Shown here in pieces: positions 25,194 to 36,150 of a stretch of 64,000 nt of DNA. The notes under the pieces are model-generated. The model was not told where the DNA came from. It did no database searches and saw only the letters and a list, made by a program, of their open reading frames with translations. Within the stretch, counting starts at the first letter, position 1; every line of letters begins with the position of its first letter. The DNA comes from Owenia fusiformis (lineage: Eukaryota; Annelida; Polychaeta; Sabellida; Oweniidae): assembly GCA_903813345.2 (NCBI GenBank), contig CAIIXF020000006.1, forward strand, positions 27,971,936 through 28,035,935. The letters run 5' to 3'. Made by a program: the position numbers and the translations under genes.

Positions 25194-26687
25194 TCACACT
25201 ACCCTACATCGATAGCGCATGCGCGAATTTTTTGGCTTTCAATCAGGTCGCTTTTGAGTATATCGACTGCTTAGTGAAAAGGTTAATACGTTTGGTGCTC
25301 GGAGTGAGTCAATATTGCTATTCGCTACACTTCAGTGGTGCAATAGTGAAGTCCATGTTCCAAGTTATATGATAGTTGAAGAAAGAATGTAAATAATATC
25401 GTTTTAAATTTTAAAATATTTGATATGTCATAGTACACGGTACACAACTGCAAAATTTGATCAATACAGGGTACAAGGAATGTAAATTGTTCAATAGTAC
25501 AGGGAGCGAGAAAGTAAGCTGATTATACAGACATACTATGTCCCGATCTCATGTATATTTACGTTGCAAACAGTGAAAATAATGCTAAAAAGGCCGCCTG
25601 TTAATGCTTTGAGGTGTCATCAATTGTTATTTAATCCAAATAAAGTAAACATTATTTAGTAGATTTAGACACGGGCTTTTAGGTCGTATATGCATTTTAG
25701 TCATTAAATTAACAAGAACGCTAGATTATACGTGTTACTAGGGTATCAAATTGAAATAAAATAACGAAATTGTAATTTTATCACACGTAAGTCATAAATG
25801 ACTATCGGCTATCAGGATTTATGACTATCCGCTATTCAGAATAATTAAAATTGCGTGAACTACATGTAAAGAATCTTTCTATATAACCCCTCGAATGGTC
25901 TAATTCACTACCGTCCTCAAAAACCGATCATTTAAAATAGTTTGTTCAAAATACCATCATGCCACGACATTTTGTTCTTCACGATTTGCTGTAGAGGTGA
26001 TATGACGTCGTATTTCTCTATTATTGTAAAAAAAACTAATACCAGATCGATGTAGTCTTATACGACGTGTTGAATGTCAGATGTTTTTGGATGGTATCTG
26101 CTCCAGTGATTTTGCATTTAATCATGAAACGCTCATCACAAGACACCTCGAAACAAACATTATCCTCCTTGTGACAAGAGGAAAAATGTTTCACAATATG
26201 TTATGCCTTACGGCAAAGTAAAGATACATTTCCTTGACGACTTTTTTTGCATCTTAAGATTTTAGAAAAACAATTAATTCACAAAAGTACAGTTGAATAA
26301 CATACTGGATAACGTATCTACATATAACACGATGACACGCAGTTTAAATAACAGTTTACTGGGGTTTTGTTACATATCAATGTAACATTTTCGAAGGGAA
26401 ACTTACATGCTCCCTGTACGTTGACAGATTTACTGAAATGTATCGTGTATTGCATTGAGTTTTGCTTCACTGCGCCCACTATTATCTATCTTTACCTATA
26501 GTGGTTTTTTGCCAACAATATTCTACAAACTGCTTGATGAATCAATTCTATGTCTGGTAGAACACTAGGAATAAATGTAAAATGTATTTTACGTTCAGAA
26601 ATATGGAATTAAACCCACGTCCTCCATTTGCAACTTAGCTGTACCCTGTTTCCCTTTTAAACGTGGTCACGTGGTAGGGTAGTGTGA
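25194..26687. mobile_element. TIR element, 1.5 kb, within LINE
   Basis: The ends TCACACTACCCTAC (25194) and GTAGGGTAGTGTGA (ending 26687) are inverted, with CTT on both outer sides (25191-25193, 26688-26690) as a 3-bp target duplication. CACTA-like ends with a 3-bp duplication suggest the CMC/EnSpm group, but no transposase is visible. It lies between ORF1 and ORF2 of the LINE and explains most of the unusually long gap. Confidence 0.72.
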
Positions 26688-27330
26688 CTTTATCATTACA
26701 TGAATTGATTCATGCCTCTCCAGTGTGAACATTTTGTACACATGTAAATAGTAACCAATAGGAATATACCCCAATACCAACTCACTGAAGTTTGAAAAAA
26801 CCTTGTAATAGCTCACCATACACAAAAGTTATATATAGGGTATATAATACCAACTCAATGCAACTTAAAGTTTATAAAAAGAGACTTGACCAATAGAAAC
26901 AATATGACCTTTGCTTCAAAGGACAGTGTCACCATGGCATTGGTATGGAATACAGAGTAACTGTATATACGTTGACAGTTATGCATCAGGTGTCAAAAGA
27001 ATCAAAACAAAGAGAAATAAGTTAATATACATGTAACTTCATGAAAGAAAAAAGCAAATACAGTATTATCAGAAGATTAGAACAACAATGATTATCATGA
27101 GCGATAATAGTTTCATTTGCACTGAGAATGAAACAAAGAAAATATAAAATGTCCTATCTGCAGTTCATTATTGAATGTGTTTGCAAAATATGAGGTTTAA
27201 CTGTAGAGTAACTTTTCTACTGTACTACAATACATGATTTTTGTACTGTATTTTTACCTGTAAATAAATGTTCAATAGCACTACAAAATACAAATGTCCC
27301 CATTGACATGATTGTGTCAATGCTAGGCAT

Positions 27331-28125
27331 TTAGGCTTTGGAGAAAATGTCCCCCTCAATATGGTCAGTTACCTTGAATAGTTTTACCAGTCCCCTTTTG
27401 TTTTTGGCAAATATTTTCCCATTGCTTGACCAGGCTTGATCCACATTGTCATTGTTCTTCAGATCAAAAAGCAATTTCCTGTTCATTGGGCTAAGATATT
27501 AAAAGACTGTAATGCCACTCCCTTTCAGATGTTTCCTATTCTTAACAACCTCTTCTTTTTTGGGGCGAAACTTGAATTTCACAATCATTTGTCGAGGTGT
27601 ATTATCAGTACGGAGTTTGCCAATACGATGGCTTACTTCGATATCGCTTGGAGAAATATCTATTGGTAGTTTCTCTCCAAGGATGTCTGCAACCACTGTG
27701 GAACAGATTTCGTTCTGAGATTCTTTTATACCAAGTATATTAATCGTGTTCTTCCCACTATACTGTGCATTGTGGTTGACTGCTTCCTGGAGTGAAGTTA
27801 CTGTAGACTTCATGGCTGTGTGGTTTTGTTCAAGTTCATGAATACGTTCTTTTAGGCTCACATTTTCCCTTTCTAATTTTGTAACTCTACCCTCTATTTG
27901 ACCAACGGCTTCTGTTACAGCGTTTTTAACAATATCACCAACATTGTCCATCTTAGATTTGAAGTTTGAGATGTCACATGAAATATTTTTCATGAAAATT
28001 TCTAATTGTTTCTGGAGAGGTGAAGACTGAGTCTGGTGCTCTTTGTCTATTTCAGTACTGTATGAGAAACTATCATCAGATGACATATTTGCTTCTAATC
28101 TGTCCCTTTTATGAGGGGGTTTCAC
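27331..28125 (-). pseudogene. LINE ORF1, coiled-coil plus RRM-like nucleic-acid binding protein
   Basis: The frame has a Ser/Asp-rich start, a heptad-rich coiled coil (VTKLERENVSLKERIHELEQ) and a C-terminal part with NTINILGIKES, VSHRIGK and RQMIVKFKFR, as in RRM-type LINE ORF1 proteins. The first frame ends after GSGITVF near 27500; a shifted frame continues with NRKLLFDLKNNDNVDQAW to a stop at 27331. The frame is open upstream to about 28166, where the LINE meets repeat X, so the 5' end is truncated or uses a start that is not obvious. Confidence 0.82.
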
Positions 28126-28166
28126 AACATGAGCAATTGGTGTACTTGTTGACCTTGAAGGTGTTG

Positions 28167-28508
28167 GTGATCAACTATAAAACGCTTACCCCCCGTAGTG
28201 TTATATATCAAAATGTACCTGTTCATATAGGGGTTCGATTGATCTACATCAGATTATAGGGAGTCGGGTTACTTTTTGAGATATCAGCGTCTATTTATTG
28301 TAACTCGCAGATGCTACCATTTCCTCAATTCTGAGATGACGGGCAAACGCGTAGTAAATATGCTATTTAGACCTACATCGATACCAAATAGTGGCATACT
28401 TGGTACCCTAGAAACCAACTATGGCGTTATTTAGAACAAAACCACCAATTTTTAAATGGACTATATAGGGGTCTACCTTTTGGCGGATGGATATGGAACC
28501 TCACACCA
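28167..28508 (+). mobile_element. Repeat X copy 2, right part
   Basis: It matches 20760-21165 of X copy 1 (AAACGCTTACCCCC, GTTATATATCAAAATGTACC and GGATGGATATGGAACCTCA are shared), with a short internal deletion. It continues the left part at 19702-19763 across the LINE. Confidence 0.8.
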
Positions 28509-30305
28509 TAACTCAGATGCGAGTGGGTAGTTACCAGTTTTACCACCAGGTGGCTAGTTCGGGTCAGATAACATGGCAGGTATCAAGAAGGTTCCCTAAC
28601 AGTTGAATATTCATTAATTGTAGTGGATCAATTTTCTTATTACTCTTGTGTGTCTGATAGTTATACAAATTAAAACATATCCAGTAAAATCTGTCCATTA
28701 AAAGAAAATATATATATTACTTTTTGTGATTTTGACATGTGGTCCATGGGAAATCTCCCCGACCTAGAAGTCACATTTTCAAATAAAATAAAATGTTCAA
28801 AGTTGATAAACAATGTTTTAAAACACATTTCTAGATGTAATTGTACATGAAGATTTCAAATATGACATCACATTGACTGGAATTTGAATATTCAATGGTG
28901 TAAATCAAGATTATCTCAACTCGCATCTTATCTATTACCTTTCAAAAATGATAACAATGCCCAGGTTACCTGATCAAATGGGCAGTTCAACTCTTAGGAC
29001 GTTGTATAGGTGTGCTAACTATTTATGTTCTCTCTAACAATACCATAAAATGAAAGGAAGCTCCATTAATTGAAACCGGCAAAAAGGGCACCAAAACAAC
29101 AAGAAACATTCAAAGTACAGTTGAAATAGACCAGAAAACTGACTTCATTCATTCCATGTACATAGAAACAGTGTCGAAAGACCGTGATCCTTTCACCAAT
29201 CAGCCATTATTTCAACCCAAAACCACAGGATCATTGGACATTTGGAACAAATGGGATATCATCTATACTTGAAAATATCGTGGTTATATTATTTGTAAAG
29301 TCAAAATAAACAAACAAGGTTCCGAGACGCCTGGTAAACTATGAACAGACGTGTAACTACTACACGCGAGTGCACCATTTGGCAATGAATTTTGTCCCAT
29401 CGAGTTCAACATTTACCCGGGAATTAAAGTAAAAACAAAAACTGCAAGAGGGCACATTTTACCCCATTTGTGGTTAGTGTCAAAAAGCACAAAAAGGCGA
29501 AGTATTTAATCGATGACCTTCAAATACCCAATAAGCAGGGTCAAAAGAGCAATGACCACCAAAAAATGGACACCTAGGAACCATAGAAAATTGTTACTTG
29601 AGAAATCCTCTTAAAGAATTTGACACATCATACTTAGATTTCAAGTGGTTTGGACAAACAATATATATTTATTTATTATAGTGTAATGTTTGATCAAGAA
29701 ATACCTATAGTCGCCGTAACGTTTTTTCCGCTTTTGAAAAATAATTGAAGTAGGTTGTTAAACAGCTTGTTCGAGAGGCTGAAAACGCATGCTATTGTTA
29801 CAAAAAAGTACACCTCTCCTTAAGTTTTGAGTGCACCTTTTGTAGCTCTGATTAAAATTATGGAATAAAAGATATTGGTTGAAGTGGATCGTTCAGAAGT
29901 TGTTCAATATACCAGTTCTGCACCAACAGAAAGCCATGTCATCTGTCTGTTACCTAGCGCCAACAAAACCCTTGAAATTATGGAACAAGTCAGCACAAAT
30001 AAGTCTATGTACAAACCTTATTGATCAACAAACAACCGTTATTACTGATATAATATGGAATACCACAGTTACTTAAAATTGTTACATACAACGACCTGGA
30101 ACTCATCAGATCTGGGCTCATAATTTCATAATGATAAAATATGAAACAGAGGAACTGGAATCATCTTGCAAAATGATGTACCCTTCAACTCATTTGGCTT
30201 GGTACGCAGAAGAATGGTATTCATGAATAAATGAACGGTGTTTTGAGGGTATTTGTCACGCGTGCTAATCTTTACTGAGACTAATATAATGTATCATCTG
30301 TTATC
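28509..30305. other. Intergenic, upstream region of PL8 copy B
   Basis: No gene or clear repeat structure seen. The promoter of copy B is not obvious: the nearest TATA-like sequence is AATATAATG at about 30282, only 24 bp before the first ATG, so the true start site may lie further upstream or an upstream non-coding exon may exist. Confidence 0.4.
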
Positions 30306-33300
30306 ATGCTTGAGAAACTTAAAGAGGTAATGGCGAAACATCAATCGTTTAGAATTTTCATTTATTTGCTGTTATTGATTTTGACAAGGAAATGTTTCGC
30401 AGAGTTGTCTGCAGTTGGTGACAATTTTAGGGAACTGGCCATGCCCGCTGACGCAGCGGGGGAGAGGGACGCTATAAGAATATCAGTTGAAAACGATAAT
30501 TCAGTCACGACTAATGCTGACGGCAGCTTCAACGATATAAACTATGAAGACTCGAACGCTTGTACAGCGCATGGAGAAAGACTGAAGAGACTAATTCAAT
30601 CGTATTATCTAAATCAAACAGAGAATTATTTTTATCATAATTCAACCACTTGGGAGTGGGTCATAAAATCTTGGGAATACCTTGCATATAGTGTTCCTGA
30701 AATCACGGACTGGAACTGGTGGACGGCACAAATTGGTACACCAAGATCTCTTTGGGCTGGTCTCTTTCTCTCAAGAGGAATGATAAGCGATACATTGTAC
30801 GATGATTTGATTAAAAGGTATTGGGCTGATGCTCAAGTTTGGGACGTCACAATAAAAGACGGCAAAATATCGGCGTCAAACCTGGCAAATAGGGGATTTT
30901 TGGGATTGTTTGAAATGTTCTATCAAGGTGAAGATGCTTTTAGAGTGAGAAGAAATGAAGTTATAAAACATTTGGGAGATGAAGTAGTTAACAAAACTTC
31001 GTATCAAGGTAAGACCACAAACGGGCAAAAAATAGTAAATTCTTTCTATTTCCTACACCATGCCTTTATTCAATTTTGTTTACAAGATTTTGAGCAACTG
31101 ATATTGTTGAGACATACCGAATACTAAAGACATTTTTACATAGTAACAATTTTGATAAAAAAATAATTTTACATAAGTGTACAGTCACTTCACGTCCTGA
31201 AAGCATCACGTTGTAGAATCACTGGTGATCCACTCGATTACGCTGGTTACCGAAACGGTTCATTTCGGTAACAAAAAAGTGTCGTGGGAATTGTGCTTAC
31301 AACGCGTGAAAAGGGAAAAAAGACAAAATGTACCTTCGAGTTTCCGACAACGTAATCGAGCGGATCACCAGTGACAATATCAACCTGGATGGTATCGTAC
31401 AAATAACAATAACAAAAAGCAGATTTGATAAATTAAATACTTTGAACAATCTGATATCTCTTATCGTGTCTTATATACATATTGCTGCCCCAACCCCTCC
31501 GTCCCATTTTGATTATTTTCGATTGTATTTTATATAACGTTTGGACACTTATTCTATAAAGTCAGCAATTCCATTAATTTAGTTATGATAACGTCACTTA
31601 CAAGTATTTATTACATGTTATGGTAGACTATTATAAATTATTACTATTGATAGCAAAAACATTAACTTATGCACATTGGTGGCCTTACGCCTTTTTTAAT
31701 AGATCTCAAATCTTAGAAATCTTAGTTTTAAAAAATCGTAGAAGACCTAACATATTTTACCATACCGTGCGCCAATTCATTCAAAATTCAATTGTAAACC
31801 TTTTCTTGAAAAAAAATAAAACTTCCAGATTTTTTAATTTCCCAGCAGAAATTGACTGCTCCCCTCCCCATCAGTCCTATTTTCACGATCACCGGGCGTG
31901 AATGTGTATGTTTTTTATGTTATGAGTATTAATTGGTTGCCAATTTAAACTTAAACTTCAACATGCATTGTAATGATAGTAATGGTTAAAGAATGGTTGG
32001 GGTATTAGACATTGTTTCTTTTCACGTAAGATCATGGTTTGGGATAGTTGGGGTTTGTTTTTAGTATAACGTGTACTCTTAGATGTTTTCTTTGTCTTAT
32101 TGTGTTATGTAACGACTTTTTGATCAATTCCCTTTGGCACATGTGTATATACAATGTATATTCGTGTACTGTTCCATCTGGACTAAAATAAAATTTCTCG
32201 TACGAGAGTTAAGCTACAAATATATGATCATGAAAAAGGTGTCGTATCATATTATATGTTTCATACACAGGGGAGGGTGTTGGAGTCGATGACTGTATTC
32301 ACGTACATAATATCCATGAGGGGTTATGGGAGGGTCCTTACTACAACTCCCACCTACGGTTGATGATCTACAATGGTGGATACGGTGCGGAATATCTCAA
32401 CAAATTTGCCCTCATCTATGTCCTTCTACACCATACTGACTATCAGGTAGGTCCTCGTACGCCATTTAGTTTGCTCTCATCTATGTCCTTCTACATCATA
32501 CTGACTATCAGGTAGGTCCTCGTACGCCATTTAGTTTGCTCTCATCTATGTCCTTCTACATCATACTGACTATCAGGTAGGTCCTCGTACGCCATTTAGT
32601 TTGCTCTCATCTATGTCCTTCTACATCATACTGACTATCAGGTAGGTCCTCGTACGCCATTTAGTTTGCTCTCATCTATGTCCTTCTACATCATACTGAC
32701 TATCAGGTAGGTCCTCCTCTATGCCATTTAGTTTGCCTTGTTATTTGTTGAATCCATAGTGTTATTCATTCTCAAGGTAATAAATTGGTTGATATAATGT
32801 AGTTTCAAGTTTTTATGGAATTGGGTACTGAGGGTTTGTTTTCCTTATATATGATTGGTGCATACTTTCTTTGTTGTGTGTTCTGTCACAATTTTTGGTC
32901 CTTTCCCTTTGGCACGTGTACATACATATTCGATGTATACATGGTATATGATACCCATGTATGTCTTTGAATCTTTGTTTGGCATATGAGATCTGCCGAT
33001 CCTGTCAGGTCCAAGTACTTTCATTATAATTCATTCACTCTATAATAACTGAAACATTAAAGACCATGTTAAACACCATACACTTTTTATAATTTTCTTG
33101 AAGAGAATCCATGAAGAATAATCTCGAATTGCTGTCTATTCTACAGGGTGTCAAATAAATATGTTCTCCTCCTTAATTTCAAGAGTTTGAACTGTTGTCC
33201 ATAAAAGGGCATCTAGTTGAGCTAGTCATTTGAAACTTTTTGCTCCATTCTGCTCGATATCTGAATTGTTCTTTCCACATTACATTTAGGCTTGTGGATG

Positions 33301-36150
33301 TTTAAGTTAAGGGGGAGAACATATTTATTTGACACCATGTACTATATATATAACATGTCTCTTCAGAAATATCTAGATCAAATGTTACTCTTTCAGGTAG
33401 ACGATATCGTATTAGCAGAGTTCATTAATTGTTTCTTGGAGTGTCATCAATACTTGGTGAGAGGTCAGACGTTTGAGCCATCCGCCGTTGGTCGTAATAT
33501 TGATGATAACCAGCGAGTGACTTACTGGGCGGCTTACGACTCTGTTTATAAGGTGAGACACTTAATTTTAGAATGCCAGACGTTTATTATCAAAGTGGGG
33601 TGGGTGGGTGTTAATATTCCACATACTACATACAGTACATATTTTAATTCCTTATTCCATATTTGTACCATTTACAACCATATAGCAGGGATACTCTGGC
33701 ACAATGTTCAAAATCACATGGTTTAAACTTCAATTGATTTTAGTCGTACGATTACTTGGAATATTTGACACATCTATTTTAGGTAGCAACATTACTATTG
33801 CAACTTGAGTTTCGTAAAGAAGAACTCCAGAACGCGTTAACAAGATACCTTAACCATGGTCCAACTAGTGCGGCAAACGCCCTCATTGGTAATCGGGCAC
33901 TATTCGCCTCAGATATGATAGTCCACCATAGACAAAGCTACATGGCGAGTGTGCGTATGTTTTCAACTCGTACAGTCAGGCCCGAGACGTGGATTAGCTC
34001 CCGCAGAACACAAAATCCCAATGGGTAAGAAGAACTCCAGTCAAATTGAATCATTAATCAATTCAATGTTTGTAAAGTTCTAAGTGACGATGCTCTACCA
34101 ATTTGTGCGCACAGTTGTTTAAACAATAGTTAAACTTGTTATGTCACCACCACAAGTACAGTGTAATGACATATCGTTAAAGCCTTGATTTCTAAACTGT
34201 ATTCACTTTTAGGTTGTTGTTCTTCATATTTCTCACGGCTATATGTAATAATGTTATTGCTGAAGATGACACTGCTGTTCATGAATGTGATATCGTCGCC
34301 ATTTTAGGTATTATACGGCAGATGGGTTTATGTCGCTCTTACAGGACGACCACGAGTATGGATCAAGGTACAACGAGGTTTTCCAACATTACGACTGGGA
34401 AAAAATTCCAGGTATCTGTGATTTTCTCCTCTTCAAAGCTCCCTTCGTGCTTTTTAAAGGCAGAATCAGATCTATAGGGGGTGATAAAATTACAAGCAGC
34501 TTGTATAATTGACATACCAATATATTCCTTACAATATCAAATACAATATCTCCCAAAAGATTCGCAATATGTTATAAATTGGTGAAGGTATTCATGATTC
34601 AAAGTGCAAAAATGGCTGAAATTCTCCCAAATAATAAGAACCATTCTTATAGAAAAATTATACATTATTGTAAAAATCTTAAGTTTTCCTTGAATAAAGT
34701 ATGCACTTTTGTGATTCTTAGAAAATAGACATGACAAGGAATGACATGAGCCAAAAATATTCTAAAGTTGAGACAATATTTGTTTAGCCTGCTCGTTATA
34801 TCTGATTCTCTCTTTAATGTCATTTGTAATTCAGTAATTCAGTAACAGTTCTTTCATCATTTCTTTCATCAAATACAGGACTAGTTATCTCAGTTATTTC
34901 AAGTTTATCGTCTATTTCATCAGTTATACCGAGTTTTTTTCACAACAAGCTTTTGTTATTTTATAAACGTATTTATTTCATATTTTGTAGGTGCCACGGT
35001 TTTATATAGTGGAGATGTACCCCAGGAAGGGATGGAGAGGGTAGGAGACACTCCGAACTTCCCCCATCATATAAGTAATGCAAAATTTGTTGGCAGTGCC
35101 TCCGATGGAATGTACGGTGTTGCCGCAATGGTCTACGATCGTCCAACAGTCAATATAACGATGAAGAAGTCTTGGATTTTCTTTGATGATGAAATCGTCT
35201 GCTTAGGTAGCGATATATCTCTGCGCGATAATTATACCGCTCTTGGACTTCCTATAATAACTACACTTAATCAAGTAGTCCAAGATGGCGAAATTGCATA
35301 TATGACTTCAACAGGACCATGGCAATATGCAGACTGGAACAACACGACGCCTTTCACGAATGCTAGATGGATTCACCACGACAATATGGGATATGTGTTC
35401 CCAAATGGGGCAAATGGTGCAATTGATTCGTACGAAAAGACAACAAATGATAAAAAGATGAATGTAACTGCGATGTTCATGGAACATGGGTTGGAACCGT
35501 ACACTTATATCGTATATTCAAATGTTACTATAACTCAACTTGAGGATCTCCAAAATGTTCCTTCAGTGACAATTTTGCAGCAAGACAAAAATGCTCATGT
35601 CGTGTACCAATCAAGACTTCACATACTTTCAATGGTTGCATTCTCTGCTCCATTTTCTATTCTCCATCCAGAGTTCGCATACTCCATTACAGTTGATCAA
35701 GCTTGTATTTTGATGTTTCAGCACATTGATAACAATATTTCAGTAACTGTTTCCTTTCCTTCACAGCTTGCGTCGACAGTCAATATCACGTTAGGTATGA
35801 AGGTCAAAGGAGTTGACTCCTATATCAATCCCAGTGAATGGACATCCATTGTGTTGTTCAATTTCTCGGATGACAGAATGGTTGCAGGGAAAAGTCAAAC
35901 CAAAAATTACGAAATTGTTGATCTAGCATCTTCAAGTACGTCAGCAAGTCCAACTCAATTACCCACGAATGCTACAGTCCCAGCGGATACTTCTACTGCG
36001 ACTGTCATTATGTATATTACCGTATCGTTTGCAGGTGCAACTGCTGTAGTGGTTGTCACAGTGGCAATAGTGATGGCACTGATACATAAAGTAAAGAGAA
36101 CTAACCGAGTTAAAGATTCATCCACCATTAATAAGACTCCTCCTCCATAG
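30306..36150 (+). CDS. Polysaccharide lyase family 8 ectoenzyme, copy B (membrane-anchored)
   Basis: Six exons: 30306-31008, 32271-32446, 33397-33552, 33783-34024, 34308-34411, 34991-36150; phases 1,0,0,2,1 as in copies A and C, 846 aa. A second ATG at 30330 gives a better signal peptide start (MAKHQSFRIFIYLLLLILT). The PL8 landmarks are present: NWWTAQIGTPR, DDCIHVHNIHEG, YNGGYG, GRNIDDNQR, GNRALFASDMIVHHR, YDWEKIPG and KKSWIFFDDEIVCLG. The C-terminus has a short Ser/Thr/Pro stalk, one hydrophobic helix (about residues 801-825) and a basic tail, so the enzyme should sit on the cell surface with the lyase outside. Exon 1 is the most diverged of the three copies (RISVENDNSVTT in place of RTSFGYIHPATI). 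The exon 2 end and donor are duplicated four more times in the intron. Confidence 0.9.
31218..31375. mobile_element. Short foldback MITE in intron 1 of copy B
   Basis: Ends ATCACTGGTGATCCACTCG and GAGCGGATCACCAGTGA are inverted. It is the same family as the 452-bp element at 41285-41736 in copy C intron 5, which shares GATTACGCTGGTTACC and the ACAACGCGTGAAA core. Confidence 0.85.
31376..32270. other. Remainder of intron 1 of copy B
   Basis: AT-rich. A stretch near 32050-32170 with CCCTTTGGCACATGTG recurs in diverged form at 32870-32960 in the next intron (CCCTTTGGCACGTGTACATA), a dispersed repeat. No additional exon is supported, because exon 1 joins exon 2 in phase. Confidence 0.5.
32411..32706 (+). 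repeat. 65-bp tandem repeat duplicating the end of exon 2 and its splice donor
   Basis: The last 36 bases of exon 2 plus the first 29 bases of the intron are repeated, giving five copies of CTGACTATCAG|GTAGG with donor GT at 32447, 32512, 32577, 32642 and 32707. The unit length of 65 is not a multiple of three, and reading past the first donor meets a TAG at the second repeat junction. Only the first donor keeps the frame into exon 3 without a stop. Confidence 0.93.
33144..33339. mobile_element. MITE with TA target duplication in intron 2 of copy B
   Basis: The ends CAGGGTGTCAAATAAATATG and CATATTTATTTGACACCATG are inverted over about 40 bp and flanked by TA (33142-33143, 33340-33341), pointing to a Tc1/mariner-type non-autonomous element. 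It is distinct from the GGGTGGGCC family. Confidence 0.82.

Larger units (their letters stand above)
19764..28166 (-). mobile_element. APE-type non-LTR retrotransposon (CR1-like LINE), interrupted and dead
   Basis: On the minus strand, 5' to 3', it holds ORF1 (28125-27331), ORF2 with endonuclease and reverse transcriptase (24905-22340), the ORF2 C-terminal part (20690-20391, then decayed to about 19860) and a 3' end with GGCCAATAATGC and an AT-repeat tail near 19800. Two later insertions split it: repeat X copy 1 (20697-22333) and a TIR element (25194-26687). A further repeat-derived segment lies at about 20230-20400. The whole LINE sits inside repeat X copy 2. At least four frameshifts break the two ORFs. 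Without insertions it would be about 5.3 kb. Confidence 0.88.

Noticed and set aside
32411-32706. Regular 65-bp direct repeats, considered as a CRISPR-like array
   Set aside because: There are no variable spacers; the whole unit is repeated and it contains exon sequence of an animal gene.
34214-34512. Open frames overlapping exon 5 of copy B
   Set aside because: The true exon 34308-34411 joins in a different frame that matches exon 5 of copies A and C; the longer frames run into introns.
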